Shown: positions 24,068 through 33,631, counted from the stretch's first letter. The stretch: DNA of 64,000 nucleotides from Microvirga sp. VF16 (GCF_016864375.1 NZ_CP069359.1:62001-126000); one strand, 5' to 3'. Notes: a model not told the origin generated them from the sequence alone. Translations and numbers: made by a program.

Positions 24068-25257
24068 ATCTGACATTTGGCGTCCGAGAGTTGGTCGGGC
24101 TCATCTGTCCGATGGTGTGTTCAAGCTGCGATCATCTTCTCCTTCGCTAACGGGATTGCATCAAGGAAGGTCTGCATCGGTATCTTGCCAAAGCACCACC
24201 GGCCCTGATGGGGACGCTCCTCATTATAACTCGCCACCCAAGCATCGAGATCAACCTGCAGCTCCGCAATCGAGCCATAGATCTTCTTGCGGAACGTCAC
24301 GCGATAGAACTCATCCAGCACCGTCTTGTGGAAGCGCTCCACGATGCCGTTCGTTTGTGGGCTCTTGGTCTTGGTGCGGGTGTGATCCACATCCTCCACG
24401 GCGAGATATAGCTCATATTCGTGGCGCTCGGGATTGCCGCAGTACTCGGTGCCGCGGTCGGTGAGCACCCGACACAGCTTCACCTCATGGGCATCAAAGA
24501 ACGGCAGAACACGGTCGTTGAGCAGGTCGGCCGCGGTGATCGGCGTCTTGCGGTCATCCAGCTTGGCGAACGCCACCTTGGTGTAGGTGTCGAGGAAGGT
24601 CTGCTGGTAGATCCGTCCGCCCCCTTTCATGGTGCCGACGGAGAAGGTGTCCTGACCGCCGCAGTCACCGGGGCATGCACTCTCGAATTCGCCATGCGCC
24701 TCCTTCTCGGTCTTGGCTTTCTCCAGCGCCGCCAACTGGCTCTCGGTCAGGATCAGGCCCTCCTGCGCCACCTTGGCGTCCAGGGCTTTGAGGCGTTTCG
24801 TCTTCGTCTCGAGATCATGCCGCTGCCACACTCCACGCACGCCGGCCGGGGAGATCGAGTGGCCGCGCTTGCGCATCTCGTTGGCAATCCGGATTTGGCC
24901 GAAGGCCGGCTGCTCCAGGGACAGCGCGACAATGATCGCCTCGACCTCGGCCGGCGTGCGGTTGGCCCGCAGCGGCTTGCGGCGGGTCAACTCCTGCAAG
25001 GCCATCTCGCCGCCGGTCTCATAGAGCTCCTTGAAGCGGTAGAAGCTGTCGCGGGAATAGCCCATCCTGGGACAGGATCGGCTGACATGGCCGAGTTGCT
25101 TGGCCAGTTCCAGCAGGCCGACCTTGGCGCGGATGATCTTCTGCTCGCGGGTCATGGCGGTGGTCATTATGAACGCCGAGGCCGGGCGCTGCGCACCCCG
25201 ACCACTCCGCGCCCGGCCTCGGCTCATGCCTCAGCCTAACGACACCGTCTGTCAGAT
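24068..25257 (-). mobile_element. IS481-family element, about 1190 bp
   Basis: The limits are set by an imperfect inverted repeat beginning ATCTGACA at 24068 and its complement at 25250-25257 (13 of 17 positions pair, with GTC at the inner edge). No clear target duplication is visible, so the ends are approximate. Confidence 0.7.
24121..25167 (-). CDS. IS481-family transposase
   Basis: About 348 residues. An N-terminal HTH region (VSRSCPRMGYSRDSFYRFKE) precedes an rve integrase-like core with Asp in GGQDTFSVGTMKG, Asp in RVLTDRGTEYCG, and the Glu block SPQTNGIVERFHKTVLDEFY. The C-terminus WVASYNEERPHQG is typical of the family. The frame is intact. ATG 25167 (MTTAMTREQK) is preferred over an upstream start because of the Arg-rich extension that lacks homology feel. 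Confidence 0.9.
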   Translation of the reverse strand: MTTAMTREQKIIRAKVGLLELAKQLGHVSRSCPRMGYSRDSFYRFKELYETGGEMALQELTRRKPLRANRTPAEVEAIIVALSLEQPAFGQIRIANEMRKRGHSISPAGVRGVWQRHDLETKTKRLKALDAKVAQEGLILTESQLAALEKAKTEKEAHGEFESACPGDCGGQDTFSVGTMKGGGRIYQQTFLDTYTKVAFAKLDDRKTPITAADLLNDRVLPFFDAHEVKLCRVLTDRGTEYCGNPERHEYELYLAVEDVDHTRTKTKSPQTNGIVERFHKTVLDEFYRVTFRKKIYGSIAELQVDLDAWVASYNEERPHQGRWCFGKIPMQTFLDAIPLAKEKMIAA

Positions 25258-25632
25258 TAAGTCCAAACTACTTCTGTTCCAGCATCTTGGGCACCGCCCC
25301 TCAACGATGCACTCTCATAGCCTGCTCAGGCTTCAGTTGCGTTACATCACATCAAATTGCTCACCCGCCTCAAAGCAACCTTTTCCACGAGGCTCCGGCC
25401 CGTCCGGTTACCCGACCGAGCCCCCGGTAGCTACCAGATCAACCGACAAATCTGTGGGTGGAACCGTCCTCCTCTGGTAATCCGCACCTTCGGAACGCAC
25501 TGCCATAAACGGACTTCTCGTCCAAATCGTCCAGAGTCGCTCCGAACGCGGCCCATCGGCCCACGCGGCGCCTATTACGCTTCTTATTGTAGCGACCAGC
25601 TTTTGCCTGAGCCAGCTGACACGTACTCGATC
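25258..25632. other. Intergenic stretch without recognised gene
   Basis: 375 bp between the IS481 element and the trxB stop. No long codon-like frame, tRNA or strong hairpin was found. Confidence 0.5.
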
Positions 25633-26637
25633 TTAGTCCCACGCACCGATCATCTGCTGATCACGCTGTTCGATCAACTGGGTAACCGGAACAGGTGAAT
25701 GCTCGGCCAGGAATTTGTCGGCTTCCAAGGCTGCCATGCTCCCCATGCCGGCGGAACTGATAGCCTGCCTGAACACCGGGTCGATGACATCGCCGGCGGC
25801 CATGCACCCGGCAACGGAGGTTTTCGTCGACCAGGAGCCGACCGTGATGTAGCCGGCCTCGTCCATTTCAAGCTGACCACGAAACAGCTTGGTCGCGGGA
25901 TCATGGCCGATGGCAACGAAAAGGCCTTCTGTGGAGAGGTCCCTCGTCGCGCCCGTGTTCACATCACGGATCCGAACTCCGGTCACCGCCTTCATCGGCT
26001 CCTGGTTGCCAAGGACCTCGTCGATGACGTGGTTCCAGATCACCTCAACGTTCGGCTTGGCCAGGAGGCGATCCTGCAGAATGGGCTCCGCCCTGAGGCG
26101 ATCACGGCGATGGATGATCGTGACCTTAGAAGCAAGGTTCGACAGGTAGAGCGCTTCCTCCGCCGCTGTGTTTCCGCCTCCCACAACCACGACTTCTTTG
26201 TTGCGATAGAAGAAGCCGTCACAGGTTGCACAGGCTGAGACTCCGTACCCGTTGAAGACCTCTTCCGAGGGCAATCTGAGCCAGCGAGCTTGGGCGCCCG
26301 TCGCGATGATGAGGGCCTCTGCGATGTACGTATCTCCGGAGTCCCCTTGGGCGTGGAACGGGCGTCTGGAGAGATCAACGGAGGTGATGGTATCAGACAC
26401 CAGAGTGGTGCCGACATTCTCCGCCTGCTGCCGCATCTGCTCCATCAGCCACGGCCCTTGAATGGGCTCCGCGAACCCAGGGTAGTTCTCGACATCCGTT
26501 GTGATGGTGAGTTGGCCGCCCGGCTGAATGCCGGTCACCAGAAGCGGCTTCCGGTTGGCGCGAGCCGCGTAGATGGCAGCGGTGTATCCGGCCGGCCCAG
26601 CCCCGATGATCAGGACCTCGGTGCGATGCGTGGTCAT
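25633..26637 (-). CDS. trxB: Thioredoxin-disulfide reductase
   Basis: A 334-residue flavoenzyme that reduces thioredoxin with NADPH. FAD-binding GAGPAGYTAAIYAAR is at the N-terminus, the redox-active dithiol in SACATCDGFF, the NADPH site VVVGGGNTAAEEA, and the closing FAD motif MAAGDVIDPVFRQAISSAG. Its start overlaps the stop of the DUF1127 gene by 4 nt. It can supply electrons for MsrA, MsrB and the DipZ-like protein in this window. It may be a second copy, since housekeeping trxB usually lies elsewhere. Confidence 0.96.
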   Translation of the reverse strand: MTTHRTEVLIIGAGPAGYTAAIYAARANRKPLLVTGIQPGGQLTITTDVENYPGFAEPIQGPWLMEQMRQQAENVGTTLVSDTITSVDLSRRPFHAQGDSGDTYIAEALIIATGAQARWLRLPSEEVFNGYGVSACATCDGFFYRNKEVVVVGGGNTAAEEALYLSNLASKVTIIHRRDRLRAEPILQDRLLAKPNVEVIWNHVIDEVLGNQEPMKAVTGVRIRDVNTGATRDLSTEGLFVAIGHDPATKLFRGQLEMDEAGYITVGSWSTKTSVAGCMAAGDVIDPVFRQAISSAGMGSMAALEADKFLAEHSPVPVTQLIEQRDQQMIGAWD

Positions 26638-26855
26638 AGCGTGGTCTCAAAAATCGAGGGTGGCGAATGCAAACACCCGTTGGAAGGCCTCGCTGCCCGA
26701 GCCGCAGCATACGAGGACCTTGTGACGGCATCGATCTCGTTACGGGAGATGCCGAGGTCATCGAGCTCGTGCTCGGAGTAAAGCAACAGCTCACGGACGG
26801 ACGCACGATACCGCTGGTAGGCGCGGATCCTGGAAAGAAGAAAAGCGACGAACAT
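26634..26855 (-). CDS. DUF1127 protein upstream of trxB
   Basis: A 73-residue protein with MFVAFLLSRIRAYQRYR and the core LLYSEHELDDLGISRNEID. It is like the 51-residue protein at 1858-2013 but with a C-terminal extension of about 20 residues. ATGA overlap with trxB shows coupling. A ribosome-binding site (GGAGAATTCCC) precedes the ATG at 26855. Confidence 0.82.
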   Translation of the reverse strand: MFVAFLLSRIRAYQRYRASVRELLLYSEHELDDLGISRNEIDAVTRSSYAAARAARPSNGCLHSPPSIFETTL

Positions 26856-27621
26856 GGGAATTCTCCGTTTGCAGCTGAAGCAATGGCTTCTTTCAATAGA
26901 GGTGATCCTGCCAGCCGGCTGGACTACAAAACAGGCCCAAGACTGAATGAAAGGACTGTACCGTCGCCCGCTCGATGGCAATTGACTGGTCGACGGCGCT
27001 ATCGGGCTTGAGGATCAAATAGTCCTTGGCCAAAGGGATTATGCGGGATAGAGGCGCTGCAGTTTGGTGCGCGCTTGGACGGTCGTGAAGCGCCAATGAG
27101 CTGTGGCTCTAGCCCTGTTGCGCATAACCTCCCACGCGGCGATCTCACGTTGGAGCACCGTTTGATCCGGAAGGCGCTGCCCCAGTCTCGGGTGGATCAT
27201 CTGGCGCTAACCGCTTTCGCATCAGAGGCAAGAGCACGCCCGAATGTCTATCCTACGCGGTAAATTTCTCTATTAGCGCTCAGCAGCAAGGGTAGCATGC
27301 CTCTAGCGCAATCCCTTCTATGAAGCATGCTGAATTGCAAAGAGGCGCGATGCCGCCGATATCGGCAGTGGCTGATTTCAACGCGGCATCGCCTTCTTCC
27401 CTCTGGCGCTGTCGTATCGGCTGTTCCCTCTGGAAGGTTTTGGCTTTTGTCGAACCTCTACTTCGCCCGGCTTTTTCTTGTCTGCCGGTACAAGGCCGTT
27501 GACGCGTGTTAGCGAAAAGCTGGCTGTAGCGCAGCTCGACTTTGGTCGTGGACAGGCAGGTGTGCGGACCAGCTTGGTACGCTAGTGTTTCTCATGACAA
27601 AAAGCGCGTAATTCCCTACTA
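26856..27621. other. Gene-poor stretch with a short DUF1612-like relic
   Basis: 766 bp with no convincing gene. At 26982-27010 the bases encode QLTGRRRYRA and match 25 of 28 positions of the 3' end of the relic at 31309-31338, so it is a fragment of the same gene family. The rest shows nothing recognisable. Confidence 0.55.
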
Positions 27622-28209
27622 AGTAGGTCGCCAAAAGTTCTGCAACAGCTTTCTGAGCCAGAAGTGTTTGGATGCCATGCCGGCCTTGCGGCGCGCCTGC
27701 TGCGGCGTCAGCGTCAGCACCCAATCAGCGGCCTCGGCGGCCAGAGCATCGATGGACGCCGCCTGCCGGTTGGCCGCTACCAGGCGCTTGAGTTCGCGCC
27801 AGAGTTGATCCATCGGGCTCAGTTCGGGCGCCTGCCGGGGCAGCCACACGAACCGGATGCGCAGCCGGGCGGCCAGGGCTTGGGTCTGCGGCGCGGTGTG
27901 GGCGCTCGCCCGGTCGGTCAGCAGCCAGAGCCAGCCGGCGCCCCGGTAGTGGCGCCGCAACACGCGCAGGAACGCCTGGGCATCGGCCTGACCGGCGCGA
28001 TGGCGGACCAGCACCAGCCGGCGCGCGCTGTGCAGGTCAATCGCCCCAAACAGCACCCGCTTGGCATTGCGGCCGGTGATCGGCACGATCGCCTGGGTAC
28101 CCTTGAGCGCCCACATCGCCCGCAGGGGCGGAAACAGTCGCAGCAGGGTCCAGTCGAGGCACAGCAGCCGATCGCCTCTGTGCCAGCCCGCCTTCAGGCG
28201 CCGGATCAA
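27619..28209 (-). CDS. IS630-type A transposase, second frame, copy 2
   Basis: Same 196-residue catalytic part as 23113-23703; all three acidic catalytic positions are kept. Confidence 0.85.
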   Translation of the reverse strand: MIRRLKAGWHRGDRLLCLDWTLLRLFPPLRAMWALKGTQAIVPITGRNAKRVLFGAIDLHSARRLVLVRHRAGQADAQAFLRVLRRHYRGAGWLWLLTDRASAHTAPQTQALAARLRIRFVWLPRQAPELSPMDQLWRELKRLVAANRQAASIDALAAEAADWVLTLTPQQARRKAGMASKHFWLRKLLQNFWRPT

Positions 28210-28766
28210 GCCCCTTTTTTCTGCGCCAGATGAGCCGCGCGCGCGACATAGACATAGCGCGGCCGCTTCCAGCGATAGCCGGCCTCGTGCAGCCGGCGCC
28301 GCAGGGTGCGGGGGCTGACGGCGAGGCCCTTGGCGGCCAGATCGTGCGCCAGCAGCGGCACCGTCCAGCTCGTCGCCTGGTAGCCGCAGCGGCGCGGGTC
28401 ACGTGCCAGGGCCGCCGCCAGCCGCTGCGGCGTGAGCCTCGGGTGACGACGGGGACGTCCGCTGCGCGGCCGGTCGATCAGTGCCGCGGCCTCATGCTCG
28501 GCCCGGTACTGCACCAGCCAGCGATGCACACTGGAGCGGTTGACGCGGCAGCGGCGGGCCGCCTCGGCCATAGAATGGCCCTCGGCCACCAATAGCAGCG
28601 CCTCGAGGCGGCGATACACACGGACCTCACGGGCGCCGGCAAGCGCTGCGGCAAGCCGCTTGCGATCCGCCTCGTCGAGCCACGTCCCGGGAGAGTGATC
28701 ATGGTGTTGCATGCTCCCCAGGAAACACCCGCAGCTCCCGCGTCGCAAGTCTTATGGCGACCTACT
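27622..28766 (-). mobile_element. IS630-family element (type A), 1145 bp, copy 2 (inverted)
   Basis: Same length and ends as the copy at 22556-23700 and opposite in orientation, with TA on both sides (27620-27621, 28767-28768). Only a few substitutions separate the copies (for example Ala to Val at residue 30 of the first frame), so they spread recently. Recombination between them could invert the 4-kb segment with trxB. Confidence 0.93.
28206..28712 (-). CDS. IS630-type A transposase, first frame, copy 2
   Basis: Same 168-residue DNA-binding part as 22610-23116, with one Ala-to-Val change and an identical A6G4 slippage site before the stop. Confidence 0.85.
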   Translation of the reverse strand: MQHHDHSPGTWLDEADRKRLAAALAGAREVRVYRRLEALLLVAEGHSMAEAARRCRVNRSSVHRWLVQYRAEHEAAALIDRPRSGRPRRHPRLTPQRLAAALARDPRRCGYQATSWTVPLLAHDLAAKGLAVSPRTLRRRLHEAGYRWKRPRYVYVARAAHLAQKKGA

Positions 28767-28768
28767 TA

Positions 28769-29819
28769 GAGCACCGGACGGTTAAACGGACGCATATCCG
28801 GCCGCCCTGAGGAAGTTCCAACACTCGTGCGGCTCGAAGAGATTGCAGATGTCGCCGAGGGCGCGCCAAAGCGCGTCAAAGGTTCGGGCTTCAGCTTTGC
28901 GCAGGTGTGCCTTGATCTTGGCGAAGGCCTGTTCAATTGGATTAAGATCGGGCGAATAAGCAGGCAGGAACAGAAACCAGGCGCCGCGTTGCTTCAGGCA
29001 TTGGGCGGCCTTCTCGCTCTTGTGGACCGCCAGGTTGTCGAGGATTACCACGTCGCCTTGGTGCAGCGTCGGCGCGAGCTGGGTCTCGATATAAGCCTCA
29101 AACGCCAACCGGGTGATCGGGCCATCAATCACCCACGGAGCGCTCAACTCGCTGCACCGTAGCCCGGCTACAAAGGTATGGGTTGTCCAGTGTCCAAAGG
29201 GAGCTTTCATGCGCAGGCGCTGGCCGCGGCGAGAACGTCCGCGCAGGCGCGTCATCTTGGTGTTGACGTACGTCTCATCGAGAAAGATCAAGCGGTGCGG
29301 CTCTTGGCGCATATGCGGCTGACGGTGGGTATGCCAGACGCGGCGCTCATCCCGCACGGCGGCGTGTGCGCATTCCGCCGCCATCAGGACTTTTTTATAG
29401 CTGAAGCCGCGGTGGCACAGAAAGCGCGAGAGCATTGCGGGAGCTGCCATCACCCCGTGTTCCTCCAGCAGCCTCGCGGCCAGTTCGGGCATGGTGATGG
29501 CGGGGTGGGCCTCGACCGTCTGGATCAGGAAGCTCTCATAAGCCACCAGCTTGCCGCGTCCGGGCGGGCGGCCTTGCCGGGCCGGCGCCGGCGAGCCGGT
29601 GTCCCGCGTTCGCCGCACCAGCTTGATGGCCAAGCTCTCGCTGACGTCAAAGTGCTCGGCTGCCGCTCGGCAGGAATGACCGGCCTCGACAAAGTCGGCG
29701 ACGCGCACCCGCAGATCCAGGGAATAGCAATGACCCATGATCCACCTCCCGTTCCAGCAAGTGAATCACGGATCGCGCCAGCCCAAAACCCCGGGAGTCG
29801 GATTTCCAGTCCGGTGCTC
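28769..29819 (-). mobile_element. IS630-family element (type B), 1051 bp, copy 1
   Basis: Ends GAGCACCGGAC at 28769 and its complement at 29809-29819, with TA at 28767-28768 and 29820-29821. The left TA is the same dinucleotide that closes the type A element, so the two elements abut and share one target. A second copy lies at 57949-58999. Confidence 0.93.
28782..29738 (-). CDS. IS630-type B transposase
   Basis: 318 residues in one frame. N-terminal HTH (HSCRAAAEHFDVSESLAIKL), then a DDE core: Asp in LIFLDETYVNTKM, Asp in VVILDNLAVHKSE and Glu in YSPDLNPIEQAFAKIK. It is unrelated in sequence to the type A transposase apart from family-level motifs. Confidence 0.93.
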   Translation of the reverse strand: MGHCYSLDLRVRVADFVEAGHSCRAAAEHFDVSESLAIKLVRRTRDTGSPAPARQGRPPGRGKLVAYESFLIQTVEAHPAITMPELAARLLEEHGVMAAPAMLSRFLCHRGFSYKKVLMAAECAHAAVRDERRVWHTHRQPHMRQEPHRLIFLDETYVNTKMTRLRGRSRRGQRLRMKAPFGHWTTHTFVAGLRCSELSAPWVIDGPITRLAFEAYIETQLAPTLHQGDVVILDNLAVHKSEKAAQCLKQRGAWFLFLPAYSPDLNPIEQAFAKIKAHLRKAEARTFDALWRALGDICNLFEPHECWNFLRAAGYASV

Positions 29820-29974
29820 TAGTATAAGTTGATGGAAGGCGCCTTGGTCCCGAAAACTTCGGCTTAATACCACCCTTAAGTTGAGTAGATCAGCGAAGTC
29901 ATGCTTCCGAGAGCCACGCCAGAGGCGACCTGTGGCAGGCCGCCGTCGAAAGGCTAAGAGTCGGTCCGAGCGAT

Positions 29975-30352
29975 TCATGAGCTTTGACAAAGCCTTGCGA
30001 TCCTGCGGGTCATGAGCCGGATCATGGCGAGTTGCACGAACGCCAGCTGCGTGCGCGTGAGGTTCTCAAAATCCTTGACCAGCCGGCGGCAGCGACCGAG
30101 CCACCCGAAGGTTCTCTCGACAATCCACCGCTTCGCGACCACCCCGAAGCCTTTGGCTGCCTCCGAGCGTTTGACAATCTCCAGAACCACCTTGCCGGTC
30201 CGTTTCGCGGCCGCGGCTGTTGCTGTGCCGCTGTAGGCGCCATCGGCAAACAGGCGCTCCAGGAACACGAACACGCGCCGCACACTCTTCAGAAGCGGCA
30301 GAAAGCCATCCCGATCCTGCACATCGGCCGGTGTCACATTCAGCCCGAGCAT
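29975..30352 (-). CDS. IS5-family transposase, second frame
   Basis: 125 codons from an internal ATG; the frame actually opens at the A5G5 run and reads GYDAAKKVKGKKRHLIVDT before it. It contains FADGAYSG with the second Asp and RWIVERTFGWLGRCRRL with the Glu. Expected to be expressed by a -1 frameshift from the first frame. Confidence 0.85.
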   Translation of the reverse strand: MLGLNVTPADVQDRDGFLPLLKSVRRVFVFLERLFADGAYSGTATAAAAKRTGKVVLEIVKRSEAAKGFGVVAKRWIVERTFGWLGRCRRLVKDFENLTRTQLAFVQLAMIRLMTRRIARLCQSS

Positions 30353-30816
30353 CAGGCCCAGCGTGTCGACGATAAGGTGGCGCTTCTTGCCCTTGACTTT
30401 CTTGGCCGCGTCATAGCCGATCGGATCGATGCGCCTCCCCCTTTTTCGGCGCTCTTGACACTCTGGCTGTCGACGATCGCGGCGGTGGGACTGGCGTGGC
30501 GTCCCTCAAGCTCGCGGACCTGCTGGTAGAGCGCGAAGTGCAGGCGGTCGAGCACGCCATCGCAATGCCAGCGCACGAACCAGCCGTGGACGGTGCTGCG
30601 CGGCGGCAGATCTTTGGGCAAAGCCCGCCATTGGCAGCCTGTGCTCAAGACGTACAGAACGGCATTGAGGATCTCGCGCACGCGCTCCGGGACTGGCCCG
30701 GACCTCGTGCGACGGAGCAGAAATGGTCGCACCCGATCCCATTCGGCATCCGTCAGGTCGCTCGGGTAGCGCAAACCTGTGCGAGCGTAGAGACCTCGGT
30801 TCTCTGGGGTCCACAT
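30352..30816 (-). CDS. IS5-family transposase, first frame
   Basis: 154 codons; the genuine part reads LRYPSDLTDAEWDRVRPFL (DUF4096-type N-terminus), TGCQWRALPKDLPPRSTVHG and AIVDSQSVKSAEKGG with the first catalytic Asp. The last 25 codons are out of phase. The A5G5 run at about 30436-30445 lies exactly where the switch is needed, as in programmed frameshifting of IS427 relatives. Confidence 0.85.
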   Translation of the reverse strand: MWTPENRGLYARTGLRYPSDLTDAEWDRVRPFLLRRTRSGPVPERVREILNAVLYVLSTGCQWRALPKDLPPRSTVHGWFVRWHCDGVLDRLHFALYQQVRELEGRHASPTAAIVDSQSVKSAEKGGGASIRSAMTRPRKSRARSATLSSTRWA

Positions 30817-30989
30817 GGGCGCCTCCGCAAATCGGCGCCAACCAGAGAATCACAAGTCATTGCTCGGATTCAACTTTCACTCGGACAGGCTCTTAGTAGA
30901 GCATTAACGTCTGTTACATGACAGCCATCACTGGAGTCGACCATGGCTGGGTCGATCCTCTGGGCTCGAGGGGGTGAAAAATCCACCTC

Positions 30990-31354
30990 CTGCCACTGAC
31001 GGCCGGGTTTAAGAAAGCGAAATTCCGGCTGCAGGGGAGGGAAGGGGCACTCGAAAGGCTGCAGGGTTTCTGCCAAGTGATCGAAGAGAGCGTCGAGATC
31101 GCCAACAAGGATCTGGAAAGATTGATCCTCGCGCGGGAGCTGATGAACCGGGTGGCTAACAAGTGCCGCAGCAATTCCAAGCTGCCTGAGCTCGTAAACC
31201 TATTCCTGTCGCGCCCATTGGTGACGGTGCCGCTGGGAGCCAAGGTCCTGAAGGTCACGCCCAAGGGTGTTGACCTGATGTTGGTGCAGCTGGGGGTGCC
31301 CTGCCGAGAGAGTTGACTGGACGACGGCGCTACCGCGCTTGGGGGATCGTTTAG
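30990..31354 (+). pseudogene. DUF1612/HTH-type plasmid protein, C-terminal relic
   Basis: Encodes ALERLQGFCQVIEESVEIAN..., LILARELMNRVANK and LGAKVLKVTPKGVDLMLVQLG, then, after a shift near 31308, PRELTGRRRYRAWGIV and a stop at 31354. This is the C-terminal third of DUF1612/HTH_13 proteins common on Rhizobiales plasmids and islands. The N-terminal part is missing (IS5 ends about 100 bp upstream). Confidence 0.65.
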
Positions 31355-32308
31355 CTCCTGCACGTCAGTCGGCCTACAGCATCCAAACTAACCCGGCTCG
31401 GCACGACAGGCTGGAGCATCCTAAGGACAGACGCGGAGGCCAGTCGATCTATCTCTCCCCCGGGTGCTCTAGAGGGCACCGTCAGATTAACCGGAGAGTG
31501 ACCGGTTCGAGACATAGGTAAGGGATGCAGAACGCCCGTCACTCTTGCTATGCCCGCCACCGCTTCCCGGCTGAAGTGATCAGCCATGCCGTCTGGTTGT
31601 ACTTCCGGTTTCCTTTGAGCCTCCGGATGGTCGAGGAGATGCTGGCCGCCCGAGGTATCCTGGTCAGCCACGAGACAGTCCCGGCAATGGGCGATGAAGT
31701 TCGGCCAGACCTATGCCAACCAGATCCGCCGCCGCCTTCCGAAAGCGGGCGACAAATGGCACCTGGATGGTGTGTCACGAACACATTTCTGAAGGAGGAG
31801 ATGTGGAGCTGTACAAGAGATGAGGGTTGGCCCCTCGAGGTCTGCAGTCAGGTGCCGGCCTCAAACCCCTGCAAGCTGCGGTCGTCAAGAGCGACCGTGG
31901 TGAGCGTTGCAGCCAAAGGCGGGACCTCAGTCCCGTCAGGTACGATCCGGAGAGGCGAGCGAAAGCGAACCGCTGATGACGTGTCGAAATGCCAAAGATG
32001 ATGTCAAAACCGGAGGGTCGTCCATCCTCCGGGATCAGTTCGGGGGCTGTCCTGAAGACTGCCCGAGTGACATCCGGCATGGAGGCGGCGCGAAGCCGGA
32101 TCAGGCTCTTGTACGGAACGTGAGAACCTGTCGTCCCGCTGCCAAGGGAGACGTCCAAGCGGCTCAAACCGCAAGGACCAGAGGACCGCTGCGGGGCACA
32201 GGGGCGGAGCAGCTCTGAGTCAGGTGGAAGGTTCTGTCATGGGACCGGACCGAAGGGGCTGCAGTGTTCCGCCGCGGCGCAGAGCCAACCGGTCACGGGA
32301 GGAGCTCT

Positions 32309-33568
32309 GTGGCCACGGCAAAGCCGTTTTCCATTCCGAAGCGGGAAGTCTGGGACGCCTTCCAGAAGGTGAAGGCCAACCAGGGAGCGGCTGGCGTAGA
32401 CGGACAGTCGATTGCGGAGTTTGAGGCTGATCTTGCGACCAACCTCTACCGGCTCTGGAATCGCATGTCCTCAGGGAGCTACTTTCCTCCCCCGGTCAGA
32501 CGGGTCGACCTGCCCAAGAGCGATGGACGGACCCGGCCATTGGGCATTCCCACGGTCGGCGACAGGATCGCTCAGGAGGTGGTCAAACGGTATCTGGAGC
32601 CGATCCTGGAGCCTGTCTTCCATGATGACTCCTACGGATATCGCCCCGGCCGATCGGCGATCGAGGCCCTCCGGCAGACCCGCCAGCGCTGCTGGCGGTT
32701 CGACTGGGTGCTCGATATCGACGTCCAGAGCTATTTCGACAGCATCGACTGGGAGTTGCTGCTCAAGGCGGTCCGTCATCATACGGACTGTCCGTGGATG
32801 CTGCTTTACATCGAGCGCTGGCTGAAGGCTCCGGTCCAGATGCAGGATGGTAGCATCGTCCCGCGCACGGCAGGCACGCCTCAGGGCGGGGTGGTCAGCC
32901 CCGTCCTGGCGAACCTGTTCCTGCATTATGTGTTCGACGTCTGGATGGCGCGGAGCTTTCCCGCCATCCTGTTCGAGCGCTACGCGGACGACATCATCTG
33001 CCACTGCCGCAGCGAAGAGGAAGCTCGCACGCTGTGGAGTGCCCTGGAGGTCCGCTTTCGGACCTGCGGGCTGGTTCTTCATCCGGCAAAGACGAAGATC
33101 GTCTACTGCAAGGATACGAACCGGCGCGGCAACTATCCAGTCCAGTCATTTGACTTCCTCGGCTATAGCTTTCGGCCGAGGAAGGCAGCCTGGCGCGGTG
33201 GTCGTTACGGCACCTCCTTCTTGCCAGCGGCGAGCCCAAAGGCGCTGAAGGCCATTCGGCAGACGGTCCGAGGGTAGGCGTTCCACCACCGGACCGACAA
33301 ATCCCTGGCGGATCTGGCGCGGATGTTCCGACCGTACATCCAGGGCTGGATCACCGACTACAGCCACTTCTACAAGTCGGCGTTGACGTGGACTTTGCAT
33401 CGCATTGATGCCTTCCTGATCCGCTGGGCCTGCAACAAGTTCAAACGGTTGCGCCGGCGGCCCAAGGGCGCAAGGGAGTGGTTGGCGCAGGTGATCCGCG
33501 CCAATCCGCACCTGTTTGCGCATTGGCGCTTTCTGCATGGAAATGGCCGAACATCGGGAGCCGTATGA
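32309..33568 (+). pseudogene. Group II intron reverse transcriptase/maturase with nonsense codon
   Basis: GTG start at 32309 with GGGAGGAG just upstream. The RT domain is complete: VKANQGAAGVDGQSI, the palm motif ERYADDIICHC with YADD, and GTPQGGVVSPVLANLF. At 33275-33277 a TAG stands where relatives have Trp, just before the maturase (X) domain, which then continues in frame as DKSLADLARMFRPYIQGW to a stop at 33568. A single TGG-to-TAG change explains it. Without the X domain splicing help is expected to fail. Confidence 0.85.
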
Positions 33569-33631
33569 CGCGAGAGTGTCACGTACGGTTCTGGGAGCGC
33601 GCGGGGGTGAGATTCCCCCGCGCGACTCGCC
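33558..33631 (+). ncRNA. Group II intron domains V and VI
   Basis: Domain V begins GAGCCGTATGACGCGAGAG and closes with GTACGGTTC, a 34-nt hairpin with the catalytic AGC-type base. Domain VI is GGGAG plus a long GC stem with CTCGCC, the unpaired A lying at the usual branch position. Confidence 0.85.

Larger units (their letters stand above)
29957..30893 (-). mobile_element. IS5-family (IS427-like) element, about 937 bp
   Basis: Imperfect terminal repeats AGAGTCGGTCCGAG (29957) and the complement of AGAGCCTGTCCGAG (to 30893), flanked by TA. Two overlapping transposase frames are typical of the IS427 group. Ends are approximate to a few bases. Confidence 0.8.
31770..33631 (+). mobile_element. 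Group II intron, 1862 bp
   Basis: 5' end GTGTGTCACG fits the GUGYG consensus; a long structured leader, a reverse-transcriptase ORF, a 34-nt domain V (33558-33591) and a domain VI stem with a bulged A seven bases before the 3' end follow in order. The 3' boundary at 33631 is set by restoration of the host reading frame and the branch-point distance. Confidence 0.88.
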
